Positions 9,301 through 20,000 of a stretch of 21,269 nt of DNA are shown in pieces. Source of the stretch: Lenisia limosa (lineage: Eukaryota; Breviatea); contig LPNZ01010013.1 of the NCBI GenBank assembly GCA_001655205.1, positions 1 to 21,269 of the forward strand. Direction: 5' to 3'. Positions within the stretch are counted from its first letter, which is position 1; every line of letters starts with the position of its first letter. The position numbers and the translations under genes were made by a program. Below the pieces are notes generated by a model. The model was not told where the DNA came from, did not search any database, and saw only the letters and a list, made by a program, of their open reading frames with translations.

Positions 9301-12300
9301 CTCAACATTATACAATTGTCCACCCCAGGCCCCAAATCGTATTAACTGGGTTACAAACATTTAATGGGACTCCCGCTTTAACCAATTCCTTCATCATTCA
9401 CAGTCTCTAATTCCTTACCCCACAGTCTCTCATGATGTCTGAAGCAGCCGCGATCCCCTCATATAGCCAAACAGTAGAGCTTGACTTGAGCACAGTGGTT
9501 CCCTCCTTATCGGGACCAAAAAGGCCACAGGTAGATATGGGCTGTCTCTTGTAGAACATAATTTCGTTGAAGCGGTTAGGTTAGTGACGTATTTCGGGAC
9601 TCAATAGAGCTTTAGTCACAAAAAGCCTGTAAACTCTCTTGATTTTATGTGACCATGGTATCTCGCAACCCACTAACCTGCTAGGACCGCGTTCCAATGA
9701 CGGAAATGAAAACAACTTTCGCCAAGTCGTTGCGTGAACCAGTCTCTCTGCAGTCCTTCGGCGTGGCAGACGTCAACAAAAGTCCGCATGTGATGTTAGT
9801 CATTTTTGACTTTGTTATTCTGAATGACTTCATAGTTGTCTATTCTTCAAAGCATGTATTGCATGACAATTGTCCGTCATTCCATCCTTACCATTTGTTC
9901 AGAAGCCGAGGTGGTTGTGAAAGACACAACAAGCGTGATCCATCATGGGTCCGTGGTTCTCGCCGCCATCACGTCCTGCACCAACACCAGCAATCCGTCA
10001 GTGATGCTTGGTGCCGGCATGCTGGCCGAAAGAGCCGTCAAGCGAGGCCTCTCGGTCAAGGTGGGGTACCATGTTAGCTATCCAAGGCCTTCTCTCCCTA
10101 ACCAGTATTACTCAATATCACAGACCAGTACGCCCAATACTCATATTCCACAGCTGTTCACAATATCTGTCTATATTCTAGTGTATTATATTATGGCATG
10201 GTGTGGTGTGGACAACTTCAACAGATACCCCTCCCTTTATCCCATCCATACTCGTGACCCTCTAGCCATGGGTCAAAACGTCCCTTTCGCCAGGGTCGGG
10301 TGTTGTAGAGTTGTACCTCAGGAACAGTGGCTATCTTAAGTCCCTTGAAAAACTGGTACGAATTGTTGCCTTCCCGTATTGCATCAACATTAGAATTTCC
10401 TTGTGTCATTCCTTATAGGGCTTCAACGTTGTCGGCTTCGGCTGCATGACTTGTATCGGCAACTCTGGGCCTTTGGACAACAACATTGTGGATGCAATCA
10501 CTGACAAGTGGGGTGTTTAGACGCTAAGCCCCAAACTGACCATTCAGTGACCTGGTTGTTGCTGGCGTTTTGAGCGGCAATAGGAACTTTGAAGGCAGAA
10601 TTCACCCCCACATTCAAGTAGGTTATTGAGACGTTGGAGTATTTCTTACACCTTAGGCCAACTACCTCGCAAGTCCCATTCTGGTTGGTAAATAGGAACA
10701 ATGACAGTTTGTACACACACGGGTTGTAATTTTATTTTCCCAAGCGACGTTCTTTATTACCACTATCCAAACATGGTGCTATTGAAGAAGTTCACTAACC
10801 GCCAGGTCGTAGCATACGCGCTGGCCGGTCGCGTTGATATCGACTTCGACGCTGAACCTCTGGGTATGGAACCACATGTCTAACCGGAATCTTCCTGGAC
10901 ATTCCTAATTTATTCATATCATATCTTATGGCGATCTCAGCCTCCTCACAAATCAGGTGTTGACAAATATGGGGAGAACGTGTATCTTCGAGACATCTTT
11001 CCGGACAGTGACGCCATCAGTGACGGTACGCTGGTGCATCAAAGGAGAAACCTAAGTGTAAATACTAATGGCTGAATAATATAGTATGGGCGCGTGCCCA
11101 TACTATTATTTGGGTACATCGTGTTAGTCATAATATTAATGAGTTTCGTCATCGTTTCTTCAGCTCAGACCAGTTTTCTTGACACATTCAGTGGTGAATA
11201 GTTATGTCACTGCCGACCTCTTTAAGGAGGGCTATTTGCACGTAACAGAAGGGGACAGTTCATGGCAAAACATCGATGTAGGCCCCCTAATAGGAAATCA
11301 TATGACATACTATGGGATCGGCCGGATGCAGCCATGCTTTATTTCCTATTCTGCCAAGCAAATATTTTATTATATACTATTACTTAGAATAGTATTATAT
11401 CATACTAACGCCTTTTTGAAAGATGCCTCTTTTGGCTCACTTTCAGGTCGAGAAATCTGTGACATACCCTTGGTCAGACAGCACATACATTCACAACCCC
11501 CCGTTCTTCAAGACAATGCAGAAGACACCCGAACCGATCAAACCGTTCAATGTCGGTCATTTGCTGAGCTGGGTGAAATGAATAGATTGACATGCTTCAG
11601 GCCATATCTATGACCTTATGTTCTCTTACTATCAAGGAGTTACCTTGCCTTCTGATGCTTGGAGACTCCATCACTACTGACCACATATCTCCTGCCGGCT
11701 CCATATGTGGGTGTTGGCGTTTGATCCAAATCTTTAATAACATGGTACCGCTATTCCGATAAGGTTATAGTGAAGCCCCGATGACCCTTCAGCTTACCGC
11801 TCTCCTGCAGCGCGCTACTTAGAGGACCACGGCATTGATAGAAGGGACTTCAATACCTATGGCTCACGAAGGGGCAATGACGAAGTTGGAGGGGAGCAGA
11901 TTAGTTATATGTTTATCATTCTGTCCCCGTTGACCATGCAGGTAATGGTTCGAGGCACATTTGCAAACGTTCGACTGGTCAACAAACTAGCCTCCAAAAC
12001 CGGCCCATTCACCTACAACCATCTCACTGGGGAAGAGGTGGGCGTCACCTTGAGACTGGGTATTCGAGTAGTTTTCTTCCTCGACAAACAAGACCCCTTA
12101 CCTCGCTAGGACTTCATATACAACGTGGCAATGGACTACAAGGAAGGCTCAGTTATCGTTGCTGGTAAGCCCCTTCAAGACTATGGTCATTTCAGATCCC
12201 TTTTTATGCATTCTCTAAATGGAGTTGAGGTATTGCTTTAGTGTTCTATTATCGCTTTACACCTCACGAGAATTAACAAATTGACTGGCCTGGGCTTTGT

Positions 12301-13109
12301 TTGTTGTTATCAACCCTCGTGTGTTGTCAGCAGCCAACAGAGTTGATTTTGGGCTTTTTGTTTGTTTCATAAATTTTTCCAGTCCCATATAAGGACTAAC
12401 ACCACTCCCCTCACCAGGCAAGGACTACGGAAGTGGGTCGTCACGTGACTGGGCGGCCAAGGGCCCGGCTCTGCAGGGGGTTAGGGCTATTATCGCCGAG
12501 AGCTTCGAGAGAATCCACAGATCGTGGGCTCGATTCCTGGATTGGCGTATTAGATTTACACAGGAGTATCAGTTTTGTAGCAATAAATGAGGGCCAATTC
12601 GTCTAAAATCCAACCAGTATCTCCTTTTCCATTTGATATCACATCGTTGATAATTCTGTCGGACAGCAATCACCCTCGTAGCAACTTGGCAGGCATGGGT
12701 ATTTTGCCCCTTCAGTTCAGCGAAGGAGACTCAGCTGACAGCCTAGGTCTCACCGGCAAGGTATGGCACTGTCTTCCTCGTACTCTATGTGGCTTTTATT
12801 GTTAAGGAGCGATTCACCATTCAACTCCCTGACGAGATTGAGCCAAAAATGCCTGTCGTAATCAAAGTAAGTTGCTGTGTCTCAGTTACATTTTTTTAAA
12901 AAAAAATTCTTAGCCTTTCTAGTCCTTCTAGCCATATGACCTATCTGATACAATAACGCTTCAGACTTCTTCTGGAAAGTCCCTGAGCTGCATTTTACGT
13001 TTCGACACTCTGGCGGAAGTCGAGTATTTCAGAAACCAGGTTTGTGTCTTTCACTTCAATCCTTACCTTCCAGGGAATCCTGAACTATGTCATCCGCTCA
13101 ATGCTCTGA
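6333..13109 (+). CDS. ACO1: Cytosolic aconitase / iron regulatory protein 1 type
   Basis: Interconverts citrate and isocitrate using a [4Fe-4S] cluster; animal members double as IRP1. Exons: 6333-6339, 6467-6504, 6603-6657, 6745-6810, 6916-6956, 7007-7059, 7162-7217, 7297-7378, 7513-7645, 7802-7925, 8105-8169, 8289-8363, 8488-8579, 8658-8729, 8878-8932, 9426-9530, 9685-9781, 9903-10060, 10266-10355, 10419-10507, 10548-10617, 10657-10683, 10806-10863, 10957-11025, 11174-11277, 11447-11572, 11637-11706, 11793-11884, 11942-12037, 12110-12164, 12418-12523, 12682-12760, 12807-12866, 12965-13039, 13074-13109. They sum to 891 codons plus TGA, against 889 residues in human ACO1. Seen: [75 protein letters not shown] (cluster Cys 431), [10 protein letters not shown] (Cys 497, 500), SGNRNFEGR (Arg 530, 535), [47 protein letters not shown]. 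No mitochondrial presequence. Weak donors: GTCCGC at 9782, GTTGGT at 10684, GTTGGA at 11885. IRE binding cannot be judged from sequence. Confidence 0.96.
6359..6450. other. Assembly gap in aconitase intron 1
   Basis: 92 N after a 15-bp G run (6344-6358). By the exon model nothing coding is lost. Confidence 0.9.
7383..7476. other. Assembly gap in an aconitase intron
   Basis: 94 N between the exon ending HSVQVDVAG (donor GTAT at 7379) and the exon starting at 7513. Phase 2 to phase 2 joining restores a residue-for-residue match with plant and animal aconitases, so no exon appears to be missing. Confidence 0.9.
9137..9192 (+). repeat. 28-bp tandem repeat, two copies
   Basis: Units 9137-9164 and 9165-9192 differ at two positions, and the first five bases of a third copy follow. 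They lie in the longest complete aconitase intron (8933-9425), which otherwise holds AT-rich sequence and no recognisable coding. Confidence 0.9.
11081..11106 (+). repeat. Intronic inverted repeat (11-bp stem, 4-nt loop)
   Basis: ATAGTATGGGC, loop GCGT, then its exact reverse complement, in the aconitase intron 11026-11173. There is no T run after it and no bacterial-type context, so it is not a terminator. It could be a chance palindrome or an RNA hairpin near the branch region. Confidence 0.75.
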
Positions 13110-13215
13110 ACCAGATACTGCACACCTTTGTCTTTATACCTCTAGAAATGAACCCTTATTGTGCAGCAAACTGGTGCAAGAAAAGAACACCATACATAAA
13201 TACAAAGCTAAGAAA
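13110..13215. other. Very short convergent spacer, aconitase / repeat gene
   Basis: Only 106 bp separate the aconitase stop (13107-13109) from the TAA of the minus-strand repeat gene (13216-13218). Both 3' UTRs and poly(A) sites must fit here or overlap. CATAAATAC near 13195 is the nearest thing to a plus-strand polyadenylation signal. Confidence 0.7.
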
Positions 13216-14068
13216 TTACCACTTGTCACTCCACTCCTCTTTTTGTCCAGACTGGCCAAACTCCGATTCGTCCGCTTCTTCTTTTTCAGCCTGGGAGGGG
13301 GGCAAAATGATGGCTAAATGAAGAAAACTTCAATTAGGGGGTTATGATAAGAGAATGCACCAGCTTCGATGAGCGAAAGAGGTGGATGAAAGCAACAATC
13401 CATGGAAACTACGCACCTCCTGTAATTTGCCGCTTCTGATAGCCATTGCCTTCTCAATTTGAGAGCCCAATGAGCCCTCCTTATACTGCTGAATCCCTGG
13501 CTTGGCCTTGGGCAGAGCAGAAATCTGGATATGTTAAACCAACTAACAATATTCCGCCCTTCGTTTCAATAGTGTTTGTACCTTCTTGAGGGAGTTTCTA
13601 ATGTTTTGAATGTCAAGCGCAGCTTGCTGGAGCTTGGATTTCTGTTCGATCTTCGGCATCTCAATTTGCTCTGAAAGAGATGAAAATAGCGTCATTGAGC
13701 AGGGTGATGTATCTCAAAAAAACTGGAATGGTAGGGATGGCCCTCAATGGGTTCAAAAATGGTGCTACTTGTAACAGGGAAAGTAAATGTCCGGCATTAT
13801 CCCAAGACCTCACCAGAAGAGGCTTTTAGTGCAACATCAGCCAAGGACTTGAAGGTGATCTTAGGGATCTTGACTACAGGTGGAGAGGGTGAGGAGAGCG
13901 GACAAAAAAAATGGGGAATAGATGACGGGAATATTTTGGGAATGGGGATACTAAAAAAAGGAAGAAAATTCAACATCTAACAAAAGACCCCGAGAAGCAG
14001 GCCCACTTTTTGATGCTGATGTTGTGACAAGCTTCGGTTGGATGGACAGAGCTGGATAATCAGAGGGG
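13216..14068 (-). other. C-terminal exons, WH2/central/acidic-like module
   Basis: Five in-phase exons after the repeats: 14068-13989, 13873-13814, 13670-13582, 13524-13417, 13290-13216. They encode VKIPKITFKSLADVALKAS, then a helical stretch with IQNIRNSLKKISALPKAKP, then SQIEKAMAIRSGKLQE, then an acidic end with DESEF and KEEWSDKW. WASP-family proteins end WH2 (IRxGxxLKKV) - central helix (AMxxR-like) - acidic tail with an invariant Trp (EDDEWED, DEDDWSD). Order and chemistry fit. But the WH2 candidate is about two residues short between IR and LKK and lacks the Gly, so the WH2 call is weak; central plus acidic is better. Confidence 0.5.
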
Positions 14069-17000
14069 CTGAGTACAAAATGAATATTTCATGTGGGGAG
14101 TAATTCGAGTTAACTTTTGGATACTCAAAAAGTTAACAACTCATATAAAATAACAGTATGTACTGATTAACTAGATCCTTGAAGAAAGATGTTTCGAGTC
14201 TACATGGTTATAAATAATCAAATTTCAAGATAAAGGATTAAAACTGACTGTCAAAGAACTTATAATGACTATTCCGACCAATGTAAAACTATGTAAAGAA
14301 ATGTGAGCTCATCAGGTATCATACAATCGAACCACGTAACCCTTAATTTTTTAAAAATGTGAAAAACTGCAATTCTGTTCCAAACAAAATATAAAAGCGG
14401 CAATACCAATCCATATCTCAGTCAATATTTAGAACCACAAGTGTGCTTTCTAAGAGCATCAAAAAAGGNNNNNNNNNNNNNNNNNNNNNNNNNNNNNNNN
14501 NNNNNNNNNNNNNNNNNNNNNNNNNNNNNNNNNNNNNNNNNNNNNNNNNNNNNNNNNNNNNNNNNNNNNNNNNNNNNNNNNNNNNNNNNNNNNNNNNNNN
14601 NNNNNNNNNNNNNNNNNNNNNNNNNNNNNNNNNNNNNNNNNNGGTGGTGATTGGCGTGGCCGCGACCGGGGCAATCTGGGCGACAGTGGGTAGGAGGGAC
14701 ACCATCGGTACCGAAAGTTCAGGTTGCACCTGAGGGATGAGAATTCTGGCATCGATAGGGGATTCAACCCTCCAGGATGAATGACACTGCAATCAGCAAA
14801 CAGCCCCCCCCCCCCNNNNNNNNNNNNNNNNNNNNNNNNNNNNNNNNNNNNNNNNNNNNNNNNNNNNNNNNNNNNNNNNNNNNNNNNNNNNNNNNNNNNN
14901 NNNNNNNNNNNNNNNNNNNNNNNNNNNNNGGGAGTTGGGTGGGTTGAGCAGCCACGGCCGCGGACATGAGAACGGTACTGTTGGCAGTGGCTACGGTGGC
15001 GGCGAGAGCGGCAGATGATGCACGCACGCAGACGGCTCGGTTACTGAACTGAACTGTTCCGTCGGCTGTGGAGATGTAAATGCCGGTTCCAGGTTAGTTT
15101 GGGGTAGTTGGATACTGTTTTTATTATTGTGAAAAGTAACAATTTATCTCAGAGTGATGATAACTAGTTCAAGCCGCACGTACCAGCGATAACTGGAGTC
15201 AACTTGGTGCCCTCTATTGCCTTTGAGGCTGCTGTAACAGCCAGGGTTGTCAACGCGGTCATCTGAGGGGTCAAAGAGGACTGGTGGAGTCACAATGGTT
15301 AGTTTGTTCAAAAACTAACCTTTTCATCTTCATCTTGCTCCACAACAATAGGGGCAGCAATAGGAGCTGTTCGAGTAAGTCTACAGAAGGGACTGAGGAA
15401 TGCCCATTGGAACTCAAATCAACAACTTGTGCAGAAAAATAAGACAAATGTGCGAGTGGATATTGATACAGTACATATACATACAGTGTATACTCAACAA
15501 AGGATTGCGCATACATGACCTTTTAATCAATAGTAACGTACCGGGAGGAGGAGGCAAGTCTTCACCTGTCTGGGCATTGATTGCTTTGACAGCAACAGGC
15601 TCAGCAAACACCACATCACCTGAGGAATGAGGCGGAAATTAATCTGAAAATAATGATAATAGAACTGTTCAACACAAGATGACAAACTCACCACTGGGCA
15701 GTTTGTAGGCCTGAGACGCGGCGTTAAGTACCGACGGAACAATCGGAAGCTCCGAGCCATCTGAAGCCACCGCCTTGGTTGCCGTGGCCGTGGCAAGGGT
15801 GTACTCTCCCTCCGAGGTCATTACCACTTCTAAACTGATAAAACTAGTCACATTGGTAAATCGCTTGGTAAGAAGGATCTCTTCAGTGGCCAGGCATATT
15901 CCATTCCATCAGATAAGCCACCAACTAGCAGGAGGGGCGACATAGACGCTTTGGACCGGCATCGGCGGCGGGAGGGCGACAAAGGACCCATCTGGTGCGG
16001 TGACCTTCATCGGAACAGCAGTGGCACTCAGCAGATCTCCGTCGGCTCCTGTGGAGGGGGGGGGGTAAAATTGGAAAATTTATGAAACAAAAAAAAGCTC
16101 AAAATCAACTCTGTTGGCTGACAACACACAACAAAACAAACAAAGCCCAGAGCAGTCGGGGGAGGGTATGTGGGGTAATAGATTGTCCTTGTATAAAGTG
16201 GTGTTACCTGCTAATTTGTACTTGACATCTTAATCGCAGAAGACGTAATAATGTTCCCAATACATATTAATTATTGTCGCGAAAGTGCAGGGATCACCAA
16301 AACCACCTATTGTGCGACCCCCTCCCCACCTCTGAAGACCTGTTGCGGTGGCAGGGGGCACACCGCTTGACCCTGAGCTGTGGTCACCGCTGTGGCCGCG
16401 ACCGGGGGTGCGAACTCCAAAGACGCATCGGCAGTCTGAGCTCTCACTGGCACGGCCTCCGCAAAGGTTAGTGACCCGTCACTCAGACGCACCGGCACGG
16501 CGTTCTCGGGCAGCGAGTCCGAGCATTCGTTGCAGGCCACTGCAGGCAGTGCTATTTCAACGTCGTCAACGGTTACGGCCTTCATTGGGATTGCAGACGC
16601 AAATCCGACCTGAGAAACTCAGTAAGTCGTGTTCTGAGTGCAGGAGTGGTCAACACTAGCATTTATGTCTCCCAAGATTGAACAATACATTCACCCACTA
16701 ACCTCTCCCTCAGAATCTCTGAAAACGGACATGGGTTTGGGGGCTAAAAGAGGAGCAGAAATGCCAGACACAGTTGGCATACCTGAAGGTGTTAGAAAAA
16801 GGCACGAATGCAGACCTCATAACTTTTTTCTACTCGAAAAAAAAGCAAAAAAAAAAGACAGGAAAATAGATGATAGATTGTATGGCGTGTTGGTCAAGCA
16901 TGCTTTTTGGGGACTGAGAGAAACATAGTGTTAATGAACAACCAGTATACCCCCCTCACCAATGGGAACAGTCGGAAGGTCCAGTTCTTCGCCGGACCGC

Positions 17001-20000
17001 AGCTTTGCCTTGCACTCCACTGCGGTGGCGTAGGTCACTTTGCCGTCCACAGTACGCACCGGGACCGGAAGCTCCTGCGGCGTGCTTGCGGCCGCGGCCA
17101 CAGCCAAGACCTCCATGGGGACCTCGGGAAGCTCGTCGCCGGCACTTCCGACGGCAATGAGGGGGATGGCCTCGGCGACCGTGATGTCGCCGCTTTCGGT
17201 CTTGTAGAAGCCGGGCTCAGCTTTGACAACAGCTGGTATCGCGCCGCATGATGTAGCTAATTTAACAGGGGCGGCTTGGACAATGGGGGGCAAGGCGGTG
17301 CCTTGTTCGTCGACAGCGCTACACGGCACTGCGGTGGCGTACTTGGTGGTTCCGTCGGCTGTTTGGACGGCGACTGGCTGCTGAGAAGCGAAAGACGGCG
17401 GCGGGGGGAGGAGGTCATGCCCACTAGCGTCAACGGCCTTGAGCGGCACGGGAACAGCGTTGAATATGTCTCCGTCGGAACCTCGGAAGAACTGAGCTGC
17501 CGGCGCGGGTTCAACTGCTGACATTACACCCAAAGCCGTTGGCACAACGGGGGCGGCCGAAGCGGTAACGGGCTCTAGAGCCGCATCTGTGCCGTCTTTC
17601 AATACGGCCTTGCAGGGGACAGCCTCGGCAGCATAGGTAATGGTACCGTCGGCAAGGGCAATGGGAATGTTGTGCATGCCGGGGGCGGCCACTGGAGGGG
17701 GTGGCAAGACTGAGCCATCCATGGTCGTTGCTTTAACAGGAACAGAGGAGGCGATGAAAACAGAGTTATCAACATTTCGGAAGGCCATGACGGGGGCCAC
17801 AACCTCCGGACAGGCCAAGATGCCCTGGGAAGATGGAATGAGGACAGGAGCAGGCGGCATAGGGACCTCAAGGCCCGATTCGGTAGTTGCCATAACGGGA
17901 ATGGGGGTGGCGTAGACGATTGAACCGTCGAGAGCCCGGACCGGAGCGGCGAGAGATTGGACTGTGTCGGCCGCAGCAACCTATGAGGTTAGAAGAAGAA
18001 AGACTTGGGAANNNNNNNNNNNNNNNNNNNNNNNNNNNNNNNNNNNNNNNNNNNNNNNNNNNNNNNNNNNNNNNNNNNNNNNNNNNNNNNNNNNNNNNNN
18101 NNNNNNNNNNNNNNNNNNNNNNNNNNNNNNNNNNNNNNNNNNNNNNNNNNNNNNNNNNNNNNNNNNNNNNNNNNNNNNNNNNNNNNNNNNNGAGAAATGT
18201 GCGGAAAGCCTAAGGTGACATCCACATTATCACAGAGTACAGTATATTGAGAGTCCTTACAAAAAACAAACTGCTACATACCTTGGGAGGGGGAGGAAGA
18301 GTCTCACCGGACACGGCAATAACCTTGGTGGCAATCGGAGTGACATAACTGATCGTTCCGTCGGCAAGCTCCATGGGAACAGCCACATCAGCCGCACCCG
18401 CACAGAGGCCTGCAGCGACTGAAGAAGGCGGTGCGGGCAGTGGCGATCCGTTGACAGCCTCGATGCTGTGCGGGACAGCCTCGGCAAAGACGACCTTATC
18501 ATCAAGAGTCACAACAGCCACAGTTCCTTTAGGTGCAGGAGCCGTTGGCATGTCGATGCTGCGCGCCTGGGCCACGCTCTCAGTCGCCACGGTGGCGTAG
18601 AAGATAGCGCCGTCGTCGGCCTTGAAAGGGCGGAGAGAAGCAGCAACTGCGGCGGCGGAGACCACACCAACAGTGTCAACAATGTCGTCGAAGTTCGGCA
18701 GCGGCGGCAGTTCGGACTCATCCAGGGCCACGGGGCGCACGTCGACGGGCTTGGCATACACAACTTCGCCATGGTTGTTCCGAGCCGGAACCAGTTCGGA
18801 TTGGCTTCCGACTGTAGCTTCTGAGGCTTCCAATACGGCCGGCGGCGGGGGTAACGCGCTGCCATCGGCGGCAACAAGAACCGTCGGAACGGCCTGGGTG
18901 AACATGACGTCACCATTTTCCATTCTGAAGGGCCGGGCCGCGGCAAGAGGGGCAGCGGAAGTGACTTGGTCCGGTTCGGGCAACACGGTTCCGTCCAAGG
19001 CTGTGAACTTCAGCGGCACGGCTTCGGCGTAACTAATTTCACCGGTCTCTGCTCTGACCGGCTCGAAATTGGCGTTGTCTTCGATCATTCTTGACACGAC
19101 GACGGGTGGCGGCGGCGGAAGAACTGAGCCGTCTGCAGCCTCGCCCTTGACAGCCACTGCAGCGCCAAAGAGAACGCTTCCGTCGGCCATCTTGTAGGGC
19201 TTGAAGTCGGCAAGTCGTCTTGACGGCATGCTTGAGTCCACAGCAGCAACCGTGATGGCTGAAGGGGCCTCAGGCAGAACAGTGTCGTCCAATGCCACAA
19301 AGGTCACGCCAACAGCCTCGGCATACTGCAGCGCACCCTCGTTGTCCTGGACCACCTCATACGACAGGCCATTCTGTGTGCCCTCGAGAACAGCAGCGGG
19401 CGGCGGCGGGAGACTGATGCCATGAGTTGTCACGGCCTTAGCGGCTACAGCTGACGCGTAGATCACTGATCCGTCCTCGAGCTTGAAAGGCTTCATGGTG
19501 TTCAGTCTGTCGGCTCCTGACACGCCCGCAACCGCAGCAACAGCAGCCACTGCGGGAGGTGGCGGTAACGCTGTACCGTCGGAAGCTACATACTCCACGT
19601 GGGCGGGGGCGGCGAATGCCACGTCACCATCGGTAGTTCGAACCGGAACAGCCTGGACTTCCGATAAGGCGCTTCCGACAGCCGGCGGCGGCGGCAGAAC
19701 GGTACCATCAGCCGCAGCAACCTGGATGGGTACAGCGGTGGCGTAGATGACGTCACCATTGGTGGTTTGGAAGGGTCTGAGAGTGGAGAGAACGGCCGGG
19801 GCGGCAGTAGCGCCAGTAGCTTGCGACACTTCAGCCAGGGTCGGGAGGTCAGGAAGAGTCTGGCGCGCTGAAAACTCGACAGCAATGGCCTCGGCATAGG
19901 CAATGTCTCCATTTTGCTTCGTGACAGGCTGGAGCTGGTTCAAGGGGGTGTAGAGCGAGTCGTGGACCGTGGAGGGAGGAGGGGGGAGAATAGCGTCATC

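Noticed and set aside
11081-11106. Rho-independent terminator
   Set aside because: Lies in a eukaryotic intron and has no T run after the stem.
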